Assembly (NCBI GenBank): GCA_002408105.1
Contig: DHQM01000197.1
Location: 1-26,510 of the forward strand
DNA: 26,510 nt
Direction: 5' to 3'
From: Gammaproteobacteria bacterium UBA5338
GTDB taxonomy: Bacteria; Pseudomonadota; Gammaproteobacteria; Pseudomonadales; UBA5862
In this document: piece after piece, positions 8,134 to 15,713 of the stretch
How the letters are laid out: every line of letters begins with the position of its first letter
Position numbering within the stretch: position 1 is the stretch's first letter
Made by a program: the position numbers and the translations under genes
Notes under the pieces: model-generated
Told to the model about the DNA's origin: nothing
Databases searched by the model: none
Seen by the model: only the letters and a program-made list of their open reading frames with translations

Positions 8134-9344
8134 GGCAGCAGGCGCCCGAGGCGTTCGCGCAGGCGCCAATACAGCGCCTTGAACGGGCTCGCACCGGTGT
8201 GTGGGTCTGAGAGGTCCGTGCGTTGCGGGTGCTTGAGCGCGTGGGCGGTTGCCTCAAGGTACGCGCGCCCCCAGCGTTGGTCGGGCTCAAGGTAGGCACC
8301 CTCGGCCCATTCGTTCCAGGCGTTGATGAACAGCAGGCGTTCATCGCCCCGGAATTCATCCAGTGTGCGGGCGGCCATGTGTTGCAGCCAGCGCTGATAT
8401 TCAGATGGCGTAGAGTTGACCAGGATTCGCGCATTGCGCTTGCGCCGGGCGCTGTTGTCCCAGGCCGGGGTTACGCAGTGGAACCGCTTGAACGCAGGGG
8501 CTGGTCGCTGCATTTTGCCAGCGGCGACCGCTGGGTACGCGAACACGTCGTTTTCCATTGGTGCGGCTGAGATCAACCGCAGTCGGGCGAGCAACCGATG
8601 CAGGCGACTGCGGTAGAGCTTGGCACCCATCTCGCGCCCATCGGGTGCAAACTCGAGTGCTGCGTCGAACCCCACGGATGTGGGATCCACGTCACGTTCG
8701 AAATTTTCCACCCGCACCAGGTACAAACCGGGCAGGCCCGCGGCCTGGGCGGCCTCGCGCCAGATCCGCGCGGTCGACGCTGGATCCGGAAGCAGTTCCG
8801 TGCGGTAGACCAGCAGCAGGGGCTTGCCATCGACTCGAATGTAGCGGGGATCCTGAAGCGCGGGGAGCAAGGCAGCGATGTGTGCACGGTCGTCAGCCTC
8901 GCTGTAGTGTTGCTCCAGCAACACGTCACGGTCCCCTCCGCTCCAAGTGCGGGTCCAGTTCTCGTTGGCCCAGCACAGGCAAAAGGGAAAGTCAGGCTCA
9001 CCGCTTTCCAGGACTTCGTTGAAAGGTCGCTCCAAAATTCGCCGACCATTGAACCAATAGTGGTAGTAGCAGAACCCGTGGATGCCGTACTCGCGGGCAA
9101 GTGCTGCCTGGGCGTCGCGGGTTTCTGGCAGGCGCAGGTCGTAGAACCCGAGGTCTGCGGGCAGCCGAGGCTGGTCGTGGTTGCGAAACCTCGGCAAAGA
9201 ACGGGTGACATTGGTCCATTCCGTAAATCCCTGTCCCCACCAGCGGTTGTTTTCCGCCACCGGATGAAACTGCGGCAACAGCAAGGCCAGGGCCCGAATC
9301 TCGTTGCGAGCGTTTGGTTTCGATTGCGTGGGGGGGTGAGTCAA
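8130..9344 (-). CDS. WbsX-family protein (glycosyltransferase WbsX / GH99-like domain)
   Basis: A 404-residue protein with the hallmarks of the WbsX family (PF14307): LLLPQFHPVAENNRWWG (about 21-37), GFTEWTNV (39-46), GIHGFCYYHYWFNGRRIL, FCLCWANENWTRTW, and near the C-terminus FINAWNEWAEGAYLEPD. These proteins are common in O-antigen and capsule clusters, often beside GT2 enzymes, and share a fold with family 99 endo-mannosidases; whether they transfer or hydrolyse is unsettled. The start appears to be TTG at 9344, since no ATG or GTG lies before the conserved domain and this TTG forms a TTGA overlap with the FkbM methyltransferase stop. Codons 3-6 contain a run of seven C residues. There is no signal peptide. 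The stop overlaps the next GT2 start. Confidence 0.9.
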   Translation of the reverse strand: MTHPPTQSKPNARNEIRALALLLPQFHPVAENNRWWGQGFTEWTNVTRSLPRFRNHDQPRLPADLGFYDLRLPETRDAQAALAREYGIHGFCYYHYWFNGRRILERPFNEVLESGEPDFPFCLCWANENWTRTWSGGDRDVLLEQHYSEADDRAHIAALLPALQDPRYIRVDGKPLLLVYRTELLPDPASTARIWREAAQAAGLPGLYLVRVENFERDVDPTSVGFDAALEFAPDGREMGAKLYRSRLHRLLARLRLISAAPMENDVFAYPAVAAGKMQRPAPAFKRFHCVTPAWDNSARRKRNARILVNSTPSEYQRWLQHMAARTLDEFRGDERLLFINAWNEWAEGAYLEPDQRWGRAYLEATAHALKHPQRTDLSDPHTGASPFKALYWRLRERLGRLLP

Positions 9345-10303
9345 AACCAGGACTTCCGCTGTTTTGCAAATCGCGCCGCCGCCAGGGCAACGGGGTCAAT
9401 CGGTGAGTCGGTATGCAGGGCAACCACGTCATAGTGCCAGTTGCTGTCGTGCGCATCTGAGAGGCACAGCTGCGCGAGCTGCTCCACCGCAGGGGCGTCA
9501 TAGCCTGTCATGGGGTGGCTGAAGTCGCCGTACTTTGAGAACCAGAGAAAACGGTCATAGCCAAGTGCAGTGAGCAGTTCGAAGTGCTCCGTCCAAGAGT
9601 TTTCAGTCTGTTTGCAGAAAAAGGGATCCCACTCGAAGATTACTGCAGGATGCCAGGTCTTGAGCAGCTTGCGGCTACCGCCAAGTACCTTGCCGTCAAA
9701 CCCGTCGACGTCGACCTTAAGTATGTCGACCTGTCCGGTGTTTTCAGGCGATACGATCAGGTCCAAGGGCACCGCGTCTTCCGTCGCTTGCCCCTGGGCA
9801 CTGGCGGTGCCCGGATGCGTACGCACCAGCGAGGGCACTTGACCGCTTCCGTCCGAAAGCATGTGCTGCACCAAGCGGACCCGAGGGTCGCCCGCTAGGT
9901 TCGCGCTCAGGTAGGCGAAAAACCCTGGATCGCCCTCGACACAGACAAATCCGGCGACCTTGTCGCCGCAGTTTGCCTGCAGCAGCCTCACGGTGTCGCC
10001 GACACTTGCGCCCACATCCACCAGGTGCACGGGTCGTTGGTGGGCCACATGGGCCTGATGGGTCAGCTCGACCAGGGGGTTGTTCCAGCGCGAAAAACGC
10101 CGAGCGTACAGTCCATAGCTGTGGCCGAAATTCACCAGTGTGCGTTGTCCGTGCATGTTGGTGGAAACCGTGGTGCCGTCGAACCGTGCGAGTCCCTGGT
10201 GCCACGCCCAGCGCCAGATGCGTCCGCGCACCGGGTGCTGTTGCCATTGATGTCGCTGCAGGCACTGGTTGTACAGCAGCGAAGCCCATTTGTGATCGTG
10301 CAT
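9341..10303 (-). CDS. FkbM family methyltransferase
   Basis: A 320-residue SAM-dependent methyltransferase. The Rossmann core starts at VHLVDVGASVGDTVRLL (92-108), with the acidic SAM-ribose residue in CVEGDPGFFAYL (about 121-132). The FkbM signature VDILKVDVDGFDGKVL is at about 192-207, followed by HPAVIFEWDPFF. About 90 residues precede the core, more than the minimal FkbM domain. The family O-methylates sugars and polyketides; a sugar hydroxyl of the polysaccharide is the probable target. I chose the ATG at 10303, 14 bases after the preceding GT4 stop, over an open frame that reaches 10489 inside that gene. The stop shares TTGA with the next start. Because it follows the Wzt gene closely, it is a candidate for a terminal cap (see findings). 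Confidence 0.9.
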   Translation of the reverse strand: MHDHKWASLLYNQCLQRHQWQQHPVRGRIWRWAWHQGLARFDGTTVSTNMHGQRTLVNFGHSYGLYARRFSRWNNPLVELTHQAHVAHQRPVHLVDVGASVGDTVRLLQANCGDKVAGFVCVEGDPGFFAYLSANLAGDPRVRLVQHMLSDGSGQVPSLVRTHPGTASAQGQATEDAVPLDLIVSPENTGQVDILKVDVDGFDGKVLGGSRKLLKTWHPAVIFEWDPFFCKQTENSWTEHFELLTALGYDRFLWFSKYGDFSHPMTGYDAPAVEQLAQLCLSDAHDSNWHYDVVALHTDSPIDPVALAAARFAKQRKSWF

Positions 10304-10317
10304 GACAGTCCGATGGA

Positions 10318-11655
10318 TTACTGGTGAGTACGCAGGCGCCAGAGGAGCTGGCGGTCCAGGCGTTGGCGAAGGCCGCGAACGGCGTAGCGCACTGGGCCCT
10401 GGCGAAAACGCACATAGGCTTCGCGCACCTGCGAGATGGCCTCTGGAGAGAGTTTTGCGGGTTGGCCACGAAACTCGTGTTCGGCCCAAAGGGCCGCGAG
10501 TTCGTCCACGAAGCGCGCCTGCTCGGCGCGTTCAAGGTAACTGCGGGCCTGCTGTTTTGCCCGGGCGCCGAGCGCTTCACGCAGGGCTCGGTTGGCGCCG
10601 AGCCGCAGCATCCAGGTCGCGGCGTGTTCGATGTCGGGTGCAGCCCAGGTGGCATTGCGCCCGGCGAAGTCCGGCGTGTAGCAGTCAAGTTCACCGTCCA
10701 CGGTGCGGTGTCTGTAGGTCACCAGTGCGGCGCTTTGGTGGTCCATAAAGGAAAGGTTTCCGGACCAACCGGTGGCGATCACGGGTTTGCCGAGCGCCAT
10801 GGCTTCAAGCATGCCAAGCCCGAGACCCTCCGCACTGTGCAGCGACACGAAGACATCGCAGTTGGCGTAGAGCGCCAGCACCTCGGGGTAGGGCAGGCGC
10901 GCGTCGACCAAGTGGACACCTGGCGCCTGGTTGCACCGGTCGATGACCTGTTGCGCCAGTGGGTGCACCTGTCCGTTGTGGCGGCTGTTGTTCAGCTTGA
11001 CGACCAGGTTGGCTTCAAGCCCCTGCTCGCGGGCGCGCTCGAAGGCGTGGATGGCAGCGAAGGGATTTTTCCTCCGAGGGTCGCTGGTCGGCTCCACGAT
11101 GGTGACAAGCAGGGGGGTCTGCTCAGGCAATCCGAAATCGGCGCGGCGAACCGACGCTGCGGGCTCAACCTGCAGCGGGTGGGGGGCGTACACAACCGGC
11201 ACCTGGTCCAGGTGGTTGCGCAAACTGCTCTCGATGAACCTTGACCCCGCAATGAGCGCATCGAACGTCTGCAGCGCGAGACGCCAGTGCCTCGGGATTT
11301 CATCCAGTTCCCACCAAAAAAATCCAACGTTGTAGCGGCTTTCGAACAGTGCTCGGTGCTCAAAGAGCAGTTCTGGTAGGGCGTTGACGGGGAGAATGGC
11401 GAGGTTGATGGGGTGCGGCAGTTTATTTGCGTCCTCGCACAGCAAGTCGGCGTACTCGGTGTCGTGTCCGCCGCGGCCGAACCCCGGGTTCATGTCGTAG
11501 GCAGATACGGGGATCCCCCGGCTTTTCAGCACCCGGATGAAGTTTCGCGCCGTGACCCCCATTCCGGCGTTGGCGGTAACCATGCCGATGAGATTCACCC
11601 CGGGGAGTCGCGGTTCGCTTGGGTTTGGGGTCAGCGGCGGATTCGCAGGGGCCAC
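10318..11655 (-). CDS. Glycosyltransferase family 4 (GT-B)
   Basis: A 445-residue GT-B enzyme. The N-terminal domain has NLIGMVTANAGMGVTARNFI (21-40) and VGFFWWELDEIP (110-121), a pattern seen in GT4 enzymes of O-antigen clusters. The C-terminal domain has the donor-site signature SAEGLGLGMLEAMALGKPVI (274-293), and a further 150 residues follow it, so the protein is somewhat longer than typical GT4s. The tail is rich in Arg and Gln and may aid membrane binding. The start is GTG at 11655, three bases after the Wzt stop, and no earlier start is possible without overlapping Wzt. Expected role: adds a sugar to the lipid-linked chain in the cytoplasm. Donor and linkage are not readable. Confidence 0.88.
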   Translation of the reverse strand: MAPANPPLTPNPSEPRLPGVNLIGMVTANAGMGVTARNFIRVLKSRGIPVSAYDMNPGFGRGGHDTEYADLLCEDANKLPHPINLAILPVNALPELLFEHRALFESRYNVGFFWWELDEIPRHWRLALQTFDALIAGSRFIESSLRNHLDQVPVVYAPHPLQVEPAASVRRADFGLPEQTPLLVTIVEPTSDPRRKNPFAAIHAFERAREQGLEANLVVKLNNSRHNGQVHPLAQQVIDRCNQAPGVHLVDARLPYPEVLALYANCDVFVSLHSAEGLGLGMLEAMALGKPVIATGWSGNLSFMDHQSAALVTYRHRTVDGELDCYTPDFAGRNATWAAPDIEHAATWMLRLGANRALREALGARAKQQARSYLERAEQARFVDELAALWAEHEFRGQPAKLSPEAISQVREAYVRFRQGPVRYAVRGLRQRLDRQLLWRLRTHQ

Positions 11656-11658
11656 CGG

Positions 11659-12915
11659 TCAATCCTGGTCCTGGTCGACTTGGGAGAGGGCCCATTCGGT
11701 CGGAAGCGGAACAAAGCCAAACTCCCCGTTGCGGGCCCGGCTCTGCCCGTCGGCGAAACCCACGGTCACTGGGCAGAGATTTTCGGCGTAGTACGCCATG
11801 CTCGGTGGACTTCCGTGGGAGACCGCGAGCCGAAATGAATACACCCCGGGAAGAAATGGAAAATGCTGCACGCGCGCGTGCATCCGGTAGTCTCCGGGCT
11901 CAAGTGTCCCCGGACTGAATTCGCCTTCGGTGTCGGTGCTCGCCAAGTACAGCAGGTCCGTGGTGTGGACGCCGAGCCCGACGATGAGGTTGTCCGTGGC
12001 TGCCCGGATTCGCAGGTCGATCGCGATCCGGGTCGTCCCATCGTAGTCCACCTGATCGGTGGCCACGCCTTCGGCGTCCACCAATTTGACACCGAGAACC
12101 TGGATTTGATCGGCGTCGCCTCCGAGTTGGTTGTTGGCACCCTGGCGCGCGACCGATTGTTTGATTTTTTCGTCGCTGCGTTGATAGAACAGGTTGCACA
12201 CAGTTCGCGCATCGTCGTCAGCCACGACCTGTCCCCTGTCCAGAAGGACGACGCGGCTGCACAGTCGCTCGACTTGCCGCAAGTTATGGCTGACCAAAAT
12301 CACCGTTTTGCCCTGTCTCTTGATCAGTTCTTCCATTCGGTCAAAGCATTTGCGCTGAAATGCAATGTCACCCACGGCGAGGACCTCATCGACGATGAGG
12401 AGGTCGGCATCCATGGACGTCGCGATGGCGAAGCCAAGGCGTACCTGCATGCCCGAGCTGTAGCGCTTCACAGGGGTGTCGATGAACTGTTCGATCTCAG
12501 CAAATTCAATGATGCCATCGAGTTGCTCGCGGGTGCGTGCCTTGGGAATTCCGAGGATGGCGCTGTTCAGAAAAATGTTTTCCCGACCAGTGAGTTCTGG
12601 GTTGATCCCTGCGCCCACTTCGATCAATGGGGCAACACTGCCATGCACCGACACCGACCCGCTGGTGGGTTGAGTGATGTTGGCCAGGTGTTTCAGGAGA
12701 GTGCTCTTGCCCGCGCCGTTCGACCCGATGATGCCGACCACCTCTCCAGAGGAGATGTGCAGGTTGATGTCCTGCAAAGCATAAAACCGCTCGCGCTCCT
12801 TCACCGGACGACCGCTGAGTTTTCCAAAGGCTCGGGCCGCGGTTCCACGAATTCCGGCAATCTGTCCGAGCCGGTACTCCTTGTAGAGGTGGTCCACCTC
12901 GACAATCGATGACAT
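11659..12915 (-). CDS. wzt: ABC transporter ATP-binding protein Wzt, long form with C-terminal carbohydrate-binding domain
   Basis: A 418-residue protein. The ATPase domain (about 1-240) has Walker A GSNGAGKST at 64-72, signature YSSGMQVRL at 152-160, Walker B LLIVDE at 172-177 and the switch histidine in LVSHN. The sequence IEVGAGINPELTGRENIFLN is typical of polysaccharide-export ATPases. Residues from about 265 onward form an extra beta-rich domain like Wzt_C, which in E. coli O8/O9a type exporters binds the non-reducing end of the finished chain. Together with Wzm it exports an undecaprenyl-linked polysaccharide across the inner membrane. The start ATG has AAGGA about ten bases upstream and follows the wzm stop by 14 bases. 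The presence of the long form implies that the exported polymer may carry a recognisable end group. Confidence 0.95.
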   Translation of the reverse strand: MSSIVEVDHLYKEYRLGQIAGIRGTAARAFGKLSGRPVKERERFYALQDINLHISSGEVVGIIGSNGAGKSTLLKHLANITQPTSGSVSVHGSVAPLIEVGAGINPELTGRENIFLNSAILGIPKARTREQLDGIIEFAEIEQFIDTPVKRYSSGMQVRLGFAIATSMDADLLIVDEVLAVGDIAFQRKCFDRMEELIKRQGKTVILVSHNLRQVERLCSRVVLLDRGQVVADDDARTVCNLFYQRSDEKIKQSVARQGANNQLGGDADQIQVLGVKLVDAEGVATDQVDYDGTTRIAIDLRIRAATDNLIVGLGVHTTDLLYLASTDTEGEFSPGTLEPGDYRMHARVQHFPFLPGVYSFRLAVSHGSPPSMAYYAENLCPVTVGFADGQSRARNGEFGFVPLPTEWALSQVDQDQD

Positions 12916-12929
12916 GGGCTGGAAGTCCT

Positions 12930-13748
12930 TCAGATGACGTCTGCGAACCAGGCTTCGGCGCGCTTAAAGAAAAGATAGCTGAGCGGTAGCAGCAGCAGGG
13001 TCAGCACGAGCCCTGGAGACAAGGTGGACCAGTCCGGTGGCAGTCCTTTCAGAAGAACGCGCTGAAAGTTGTCGATGATGCCCGCCAGGGGGTTGCAGAG
13101 GTACAGCGTGTACAAGCGATCCGACCAGTCGCCGGCCGCTTGCTGTACCACGAGCTTCTCGCGCACCAGCGAAAGCGGATAGATGACCGGCGAAGTGTAC
13201 ATCAACAGCGACAGCACGACGGGCAGCATTTGTCCGACGTCGCGGTAGTACACGTTCATCGCGGCGCCGAAAAAACTGACAACCAGCGCTACCAGCATGG
13301 TGTAGCCGATGATCAGTGGCACCCAGAGTGCCTGGGCTGTCGGCAGCATCTGGTAATAGACCATCATGGCGGCCAGGATGAGGAAGCTGATCGCGAGTTC
13401 TACCGTTTTGGTCACCATGGCGGTCAGCGGAAACACCTCCCGTGGGAAGTAGATCTTTTTGATCAGAGGGGCATTGCCGGTGACGCTGTTGATGCCTTCC
13501 GAGGCCGACTCCTGAAAGAAGATCCACGGCAGCAGTGCTGCAAAGGTAAGGATGGGATAGGGCACGTCGCCACTTTCAATGCCGACGAACCCTTTGACGA
13601 CGGTAAAGATCAGCATGAGCACCACGGGTTTGAGCACCGCCCAGGCAATACCGAGGTACGCTTGCTTGTAGCGCACTGAGATGTTTTTCCACGCCAGTGC
13701 ACCGATCAACTCTCGGTAGTGGTACAGCCCTTGAATCGATTTGATCAT
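12930..13748 (-). CDS. wzm: ABC transporter permease Wzm (polysaccharide export)
   Basis: A 272-residue ABC-2 type permease with about six hydrophobic segments. These include GIAWAVLKPVVLMLIFTVV near residue 33, LPWIFFQESASEGINSV, ELAISFLILAAMMVYYQM, IIGYTMLVALVVSFFGAAM, and LVLTLLLLPLSYLFF near the C-terminus. The N-terminal NISVRYKQAYLGIAW and the central NAPLIKKIYFPREVFPL motif are characteristic of Wzm/KpsM/RfbA export permeases; the latter is the coupling region facing Wzt. It forms the membrane channel for the polysaccharide. It lies 86 bases after a GT2 gene and is followed by wzt after 14 bases, the usual wzm-wzt order. The ribosome site is weak. Confidence 0.95.
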   Translation of the reverse strand: MIKSIQGLYHYRELIGALAWKNISVRYKQAYLGIAWAVLKPVVLMLIFTVVKGFVGIESGDVPYPILTFAALLPWIFFQESASEGINSVTGNAPLIKKIYFPREVFPLTAMVTKTVELAISFLILAAMMVYYQMLPTAQALWVPLIIGYTMLVALVVSFFGAAMNVYYRDVGQMLPVVLSLLMYTSPVIYPLSLVREKLVVQQAAGDWSDRLYTLYLCNPLAGIIDNFQRVLLKGLPPDWSTLSPGLVLTLLLLPLSYLFFKRAEAWFADVI

Positions 13749-13834
13749 GGCCGGATCTCAGAGTCAGGCCTTGCAGCGGGTCCATGGCCCCAGGCTTCTG
13801 GAGGTGTGGCCGTTGAGTTCATTCGGAGAAATCC
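13749..13834. other. Gap upstream of wzm
   Basis: These 86 bases separate the GT2 stop from the wzm start on the minus strand. I find no clear -35/-10 pair, no terminator hairpin with a T run, and no strong ribosome binding site. A short out-of-frame ORF starting at 13785 overlaps wzm and looks like a shadow. The gap could hide a weak internal promoter but shows nothing specific. Confidence 0.3.
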
Positions 13835-14863
13835 TTAGTCCCTGCTGTCGGTTGTCTTTCTGGGCATCGTGAGTGCATACCGCACTGCGAGCTTCAATTG
13901 GCTGACCGTGGCTCGGAGCCGAAAGGCTTGCCACAGGGCGGCCCAGCCATTTGCCCAGTCGTGTGTGCGCAGTTGATAGGCGCGGGTGAACAGCAGCTGC
14001 GATTGGTGGCGCCGCAGCGCCGATTCCCGTCTACGCCACGTTTGCTGTGTGTCGCGTACGGCCTCTAACAGGTTAGCACCTGCGAGAATTTCGTTGTGCA
14101 CCTGACGGCGCTGAGCCGCTGCGACGGACAGACCCTCGGGCCAGCCGAAATTCTTGCCGTGTATCCGCCAGTGGTTGATGGGGACGCGAGTGACCGCCAG
14201 CGCGCACAGCGCCGCGGCTTTCTTGGTCCAGGTGGATTCGCTGAACAGGCTGTGTTCGTCGAACGGGCCGATGACATTCCAGGCGCCACGGCGTGCGGCA
14301 GGTCGCTGAAAATCGATGGGTACCCGTGGGATCAGCGCATCGAACAGGCTGTGGTCGAACAGCCAGAGGGGCCCGCTTGGTCGAGGCGGGGCCGCCTGAA
14401 AGAGCGCATCCATCGCGGCCTTGCGGCTGGCGGCGGGTCCCTCAGCGTAGGGTCCAAAGGGTTCAACACCCATGAAGATACAGTCCAGGTGCGGGTGTGT
14501 GCTGAAGCCCTCGGCGATCACTTCCAGCGCGTCTTCGGTCAGCAGGTCGTCGTCGTCCAGCAACACAATGACTTCACCCTGTGCCGCGCGAATCCCCGCG
14601 TTCTTGGCGCTTGGGACCCCCAAGGCAGTTTGGTGGTGGATCAACTGAAGCGGACCTGAAAACGTCCCCTCAATCGCCTGTCGGTCAACGGGGGGGGAGG
14701 ACCCGTCGTCCACCACAACCAACTCGACGGTGCCGAGTGTCTGGGCAGCAACGCTGGCCACGGCTTCGAGCAGCAGGTCTGCGCGGTTGTGGGTGGGAAT
14801 GACGACAGAGATCAGCACCGCGATGCCCCGGCTGCTCCCGTCGCATTGTGCAGTGGTGTGCAT
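13835..14863 (-). CDS. Glycosyltransferase family 2
   Basis: A 342-residue GT2: AVLISVVIPTHNRADLLLEA (15-34), LVVVDDGSS (48-56), GVPSAKNAGIRAAQGE (82-97) and an acid-rich metal motif LLDDDDLLTEDAL (101-113). The acceptor half is unusual in being rich in Pro, Trp and His (FQAAPPRPSGPLWLFDHSLF; NHWRIHGKNFGWPEG), and the last 80 residues are basic. The frame is open to 14959, but that would run 50 bases into the formyltransferase gene; I chose the ATG at 14863 (a GTG at 14818 is also possible, just before the first conserved strand). The codons for SSPPVD contain a run of eight C residues on the coding strand (14690-14697). The gene is separated by 86 bases from wzm. Confidence 0.88.
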   Translation of the reverse strand: MHTTAQCDGSSRGIAVLISVVIPTHNRADLLLEAVASVAAQTLGTVELVVVDDGSSPPVDRQAIEGTFSGPLQLIHHQTALGVPSAKNAGIRAAQGEVIVLLDDDDLLTEDALEVIAEGFSTHPHLDCIFMGVEPFGPYAEGPAASRKAAMDALFQAAPPRPSGPLWLFDHSLFDALIPRVPIDFQRPAARRGAWNVIGPFDEHSLFSESTWTKKAAALCALAVTRVPINHWRIHGKNFGWPEGLSVAAAQRRQVHNEILAGANLLEAVRDTQQTWRRRESALRRHQSQLLFTRAYQLRTHDWANGWAALWQAFRLRATVSQLKLAVRYALTMPRKTTDSRD

Positions 14864-14909
14864 GGGCCCTGGTGGAGGCTTCGGTGTTGTGGCGTTTGTC
14901 TGGGGTGCA

Positions 14910-15713
14910 TCAGTCGAACCAGCGGACCCGAGCTGGCAACTGGGTTTGCGCCAAAGCACCAGCCTTCAGGGCCTGCGCCAGCCGGCGTTCGGCCCGCCAT
15001 GTGCGGTCCCTGACTTGGTACAGCGTGCCTTTTTCGGTTTGCGCCTGCCCCAAGGGCTGGGAGGCACCCAGCCGCTCCAGGACTTCGGTATAGGCCGTGG
15101 CGCTGTCGCGCACGGCGCGCCAGAAGAGTTCCAGTTCAGTGTCGTTCGGGCGCACTTCAGGGCAGACATGGGCGATGAGGTCGCCGGTGTCGATTCCTGC
15201 ATTGATGAAGTGCAGCGTGCAGCCCACCTGCTCCGGCTCGCCATTGTGCAAGGCCCAGAACGTGCAATCCGCACCGCGGTAGTGGGGCGAGAGACCGCCG
15301 TGGAGGTTCACGATCCCCAGCCGGCCGAGGGTGAGCAAGTCGCCTTTGATGAGGGATGTGCCGAACACTGCGATCAGGTCCGGGTCCAGGGCGCGAATGC
15401 GTTCAACCAGGTCCGGGTGGTTGATGTGCGGAACACCCACCCGCAAATCGGGCCGGTTAAGTGCCGGAGAGGTATTGGGGAAGAAGAACTCGGCTTCGGC
15501 GTTGCCGGTGTAGCGCCGCCGATCGCGCAGCCAGCGCCACGCCTTGCGGCCGAGGCTCGCGGGCTTGAGTTTCTTGCGCAGGGCAGGCCAGTCCAGGGCC
15601 GTGCCGGTCTCCTGCACAATGGCCTGGACATCGGCGTGTTCGCACAGCCGATTCGCCACGTACAGGTGGCGCGGCGCCTGACCGCAGAGAATCACCAAAC
15701 GCAGTTCAGCCAT
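14910..15713 (-). CDS. Formyltransferase family protein (sugar N-formyltransferase candidate)
   Basis: A 267-residue protein with the formyltransferase catalytic core. NLHGGLSPHYRGADCTFWAL (136-155) supplies Asn136 and His138, and FINAGIDTGDLI (169-180) supplies Asp175. This is the Asn-His-Asp triad of N10-formyl-tetrahydrofolate enzymes such as PurN, Fmt and ArnA. Upstream is DPDLIAVFGTSLIKGDLL, the typical 'DLIVVFG' strand. It lacks the C-terminal tRNA-binding domain of Fmt, and its place in a polysaccharide operon points to N-formylation of an amino sugar. The gene starts eight bases inside the end of the upstream toroid gene. An aminotransferase that would make the amino-sugar substrate is not in the window. 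Confidence 0.9.
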   Translation of the reverse strand: MAELRLVILCGQAPRHLYVANRLCEHADVQAIVQETGTALDWPALRKKLKPASLGRKAWRWLRDRRRYTGNAEAEFFFPNTSPALNRPDLRVGVPHINHPDLVERIRALDPDLIAVFGTSLIKGDLLTLGRLGIVNLHGGLSPHYRGADCTFWALHNGEPEQVGCTLHFINAGIDTGDLIAHVCPEVRPNDTELELFWRAVRDSATAYTEVLERLGASQPLGQAQTEKGTLYQVRDRTWRAERRLAQALKAGALAQTQLPARVRWFD

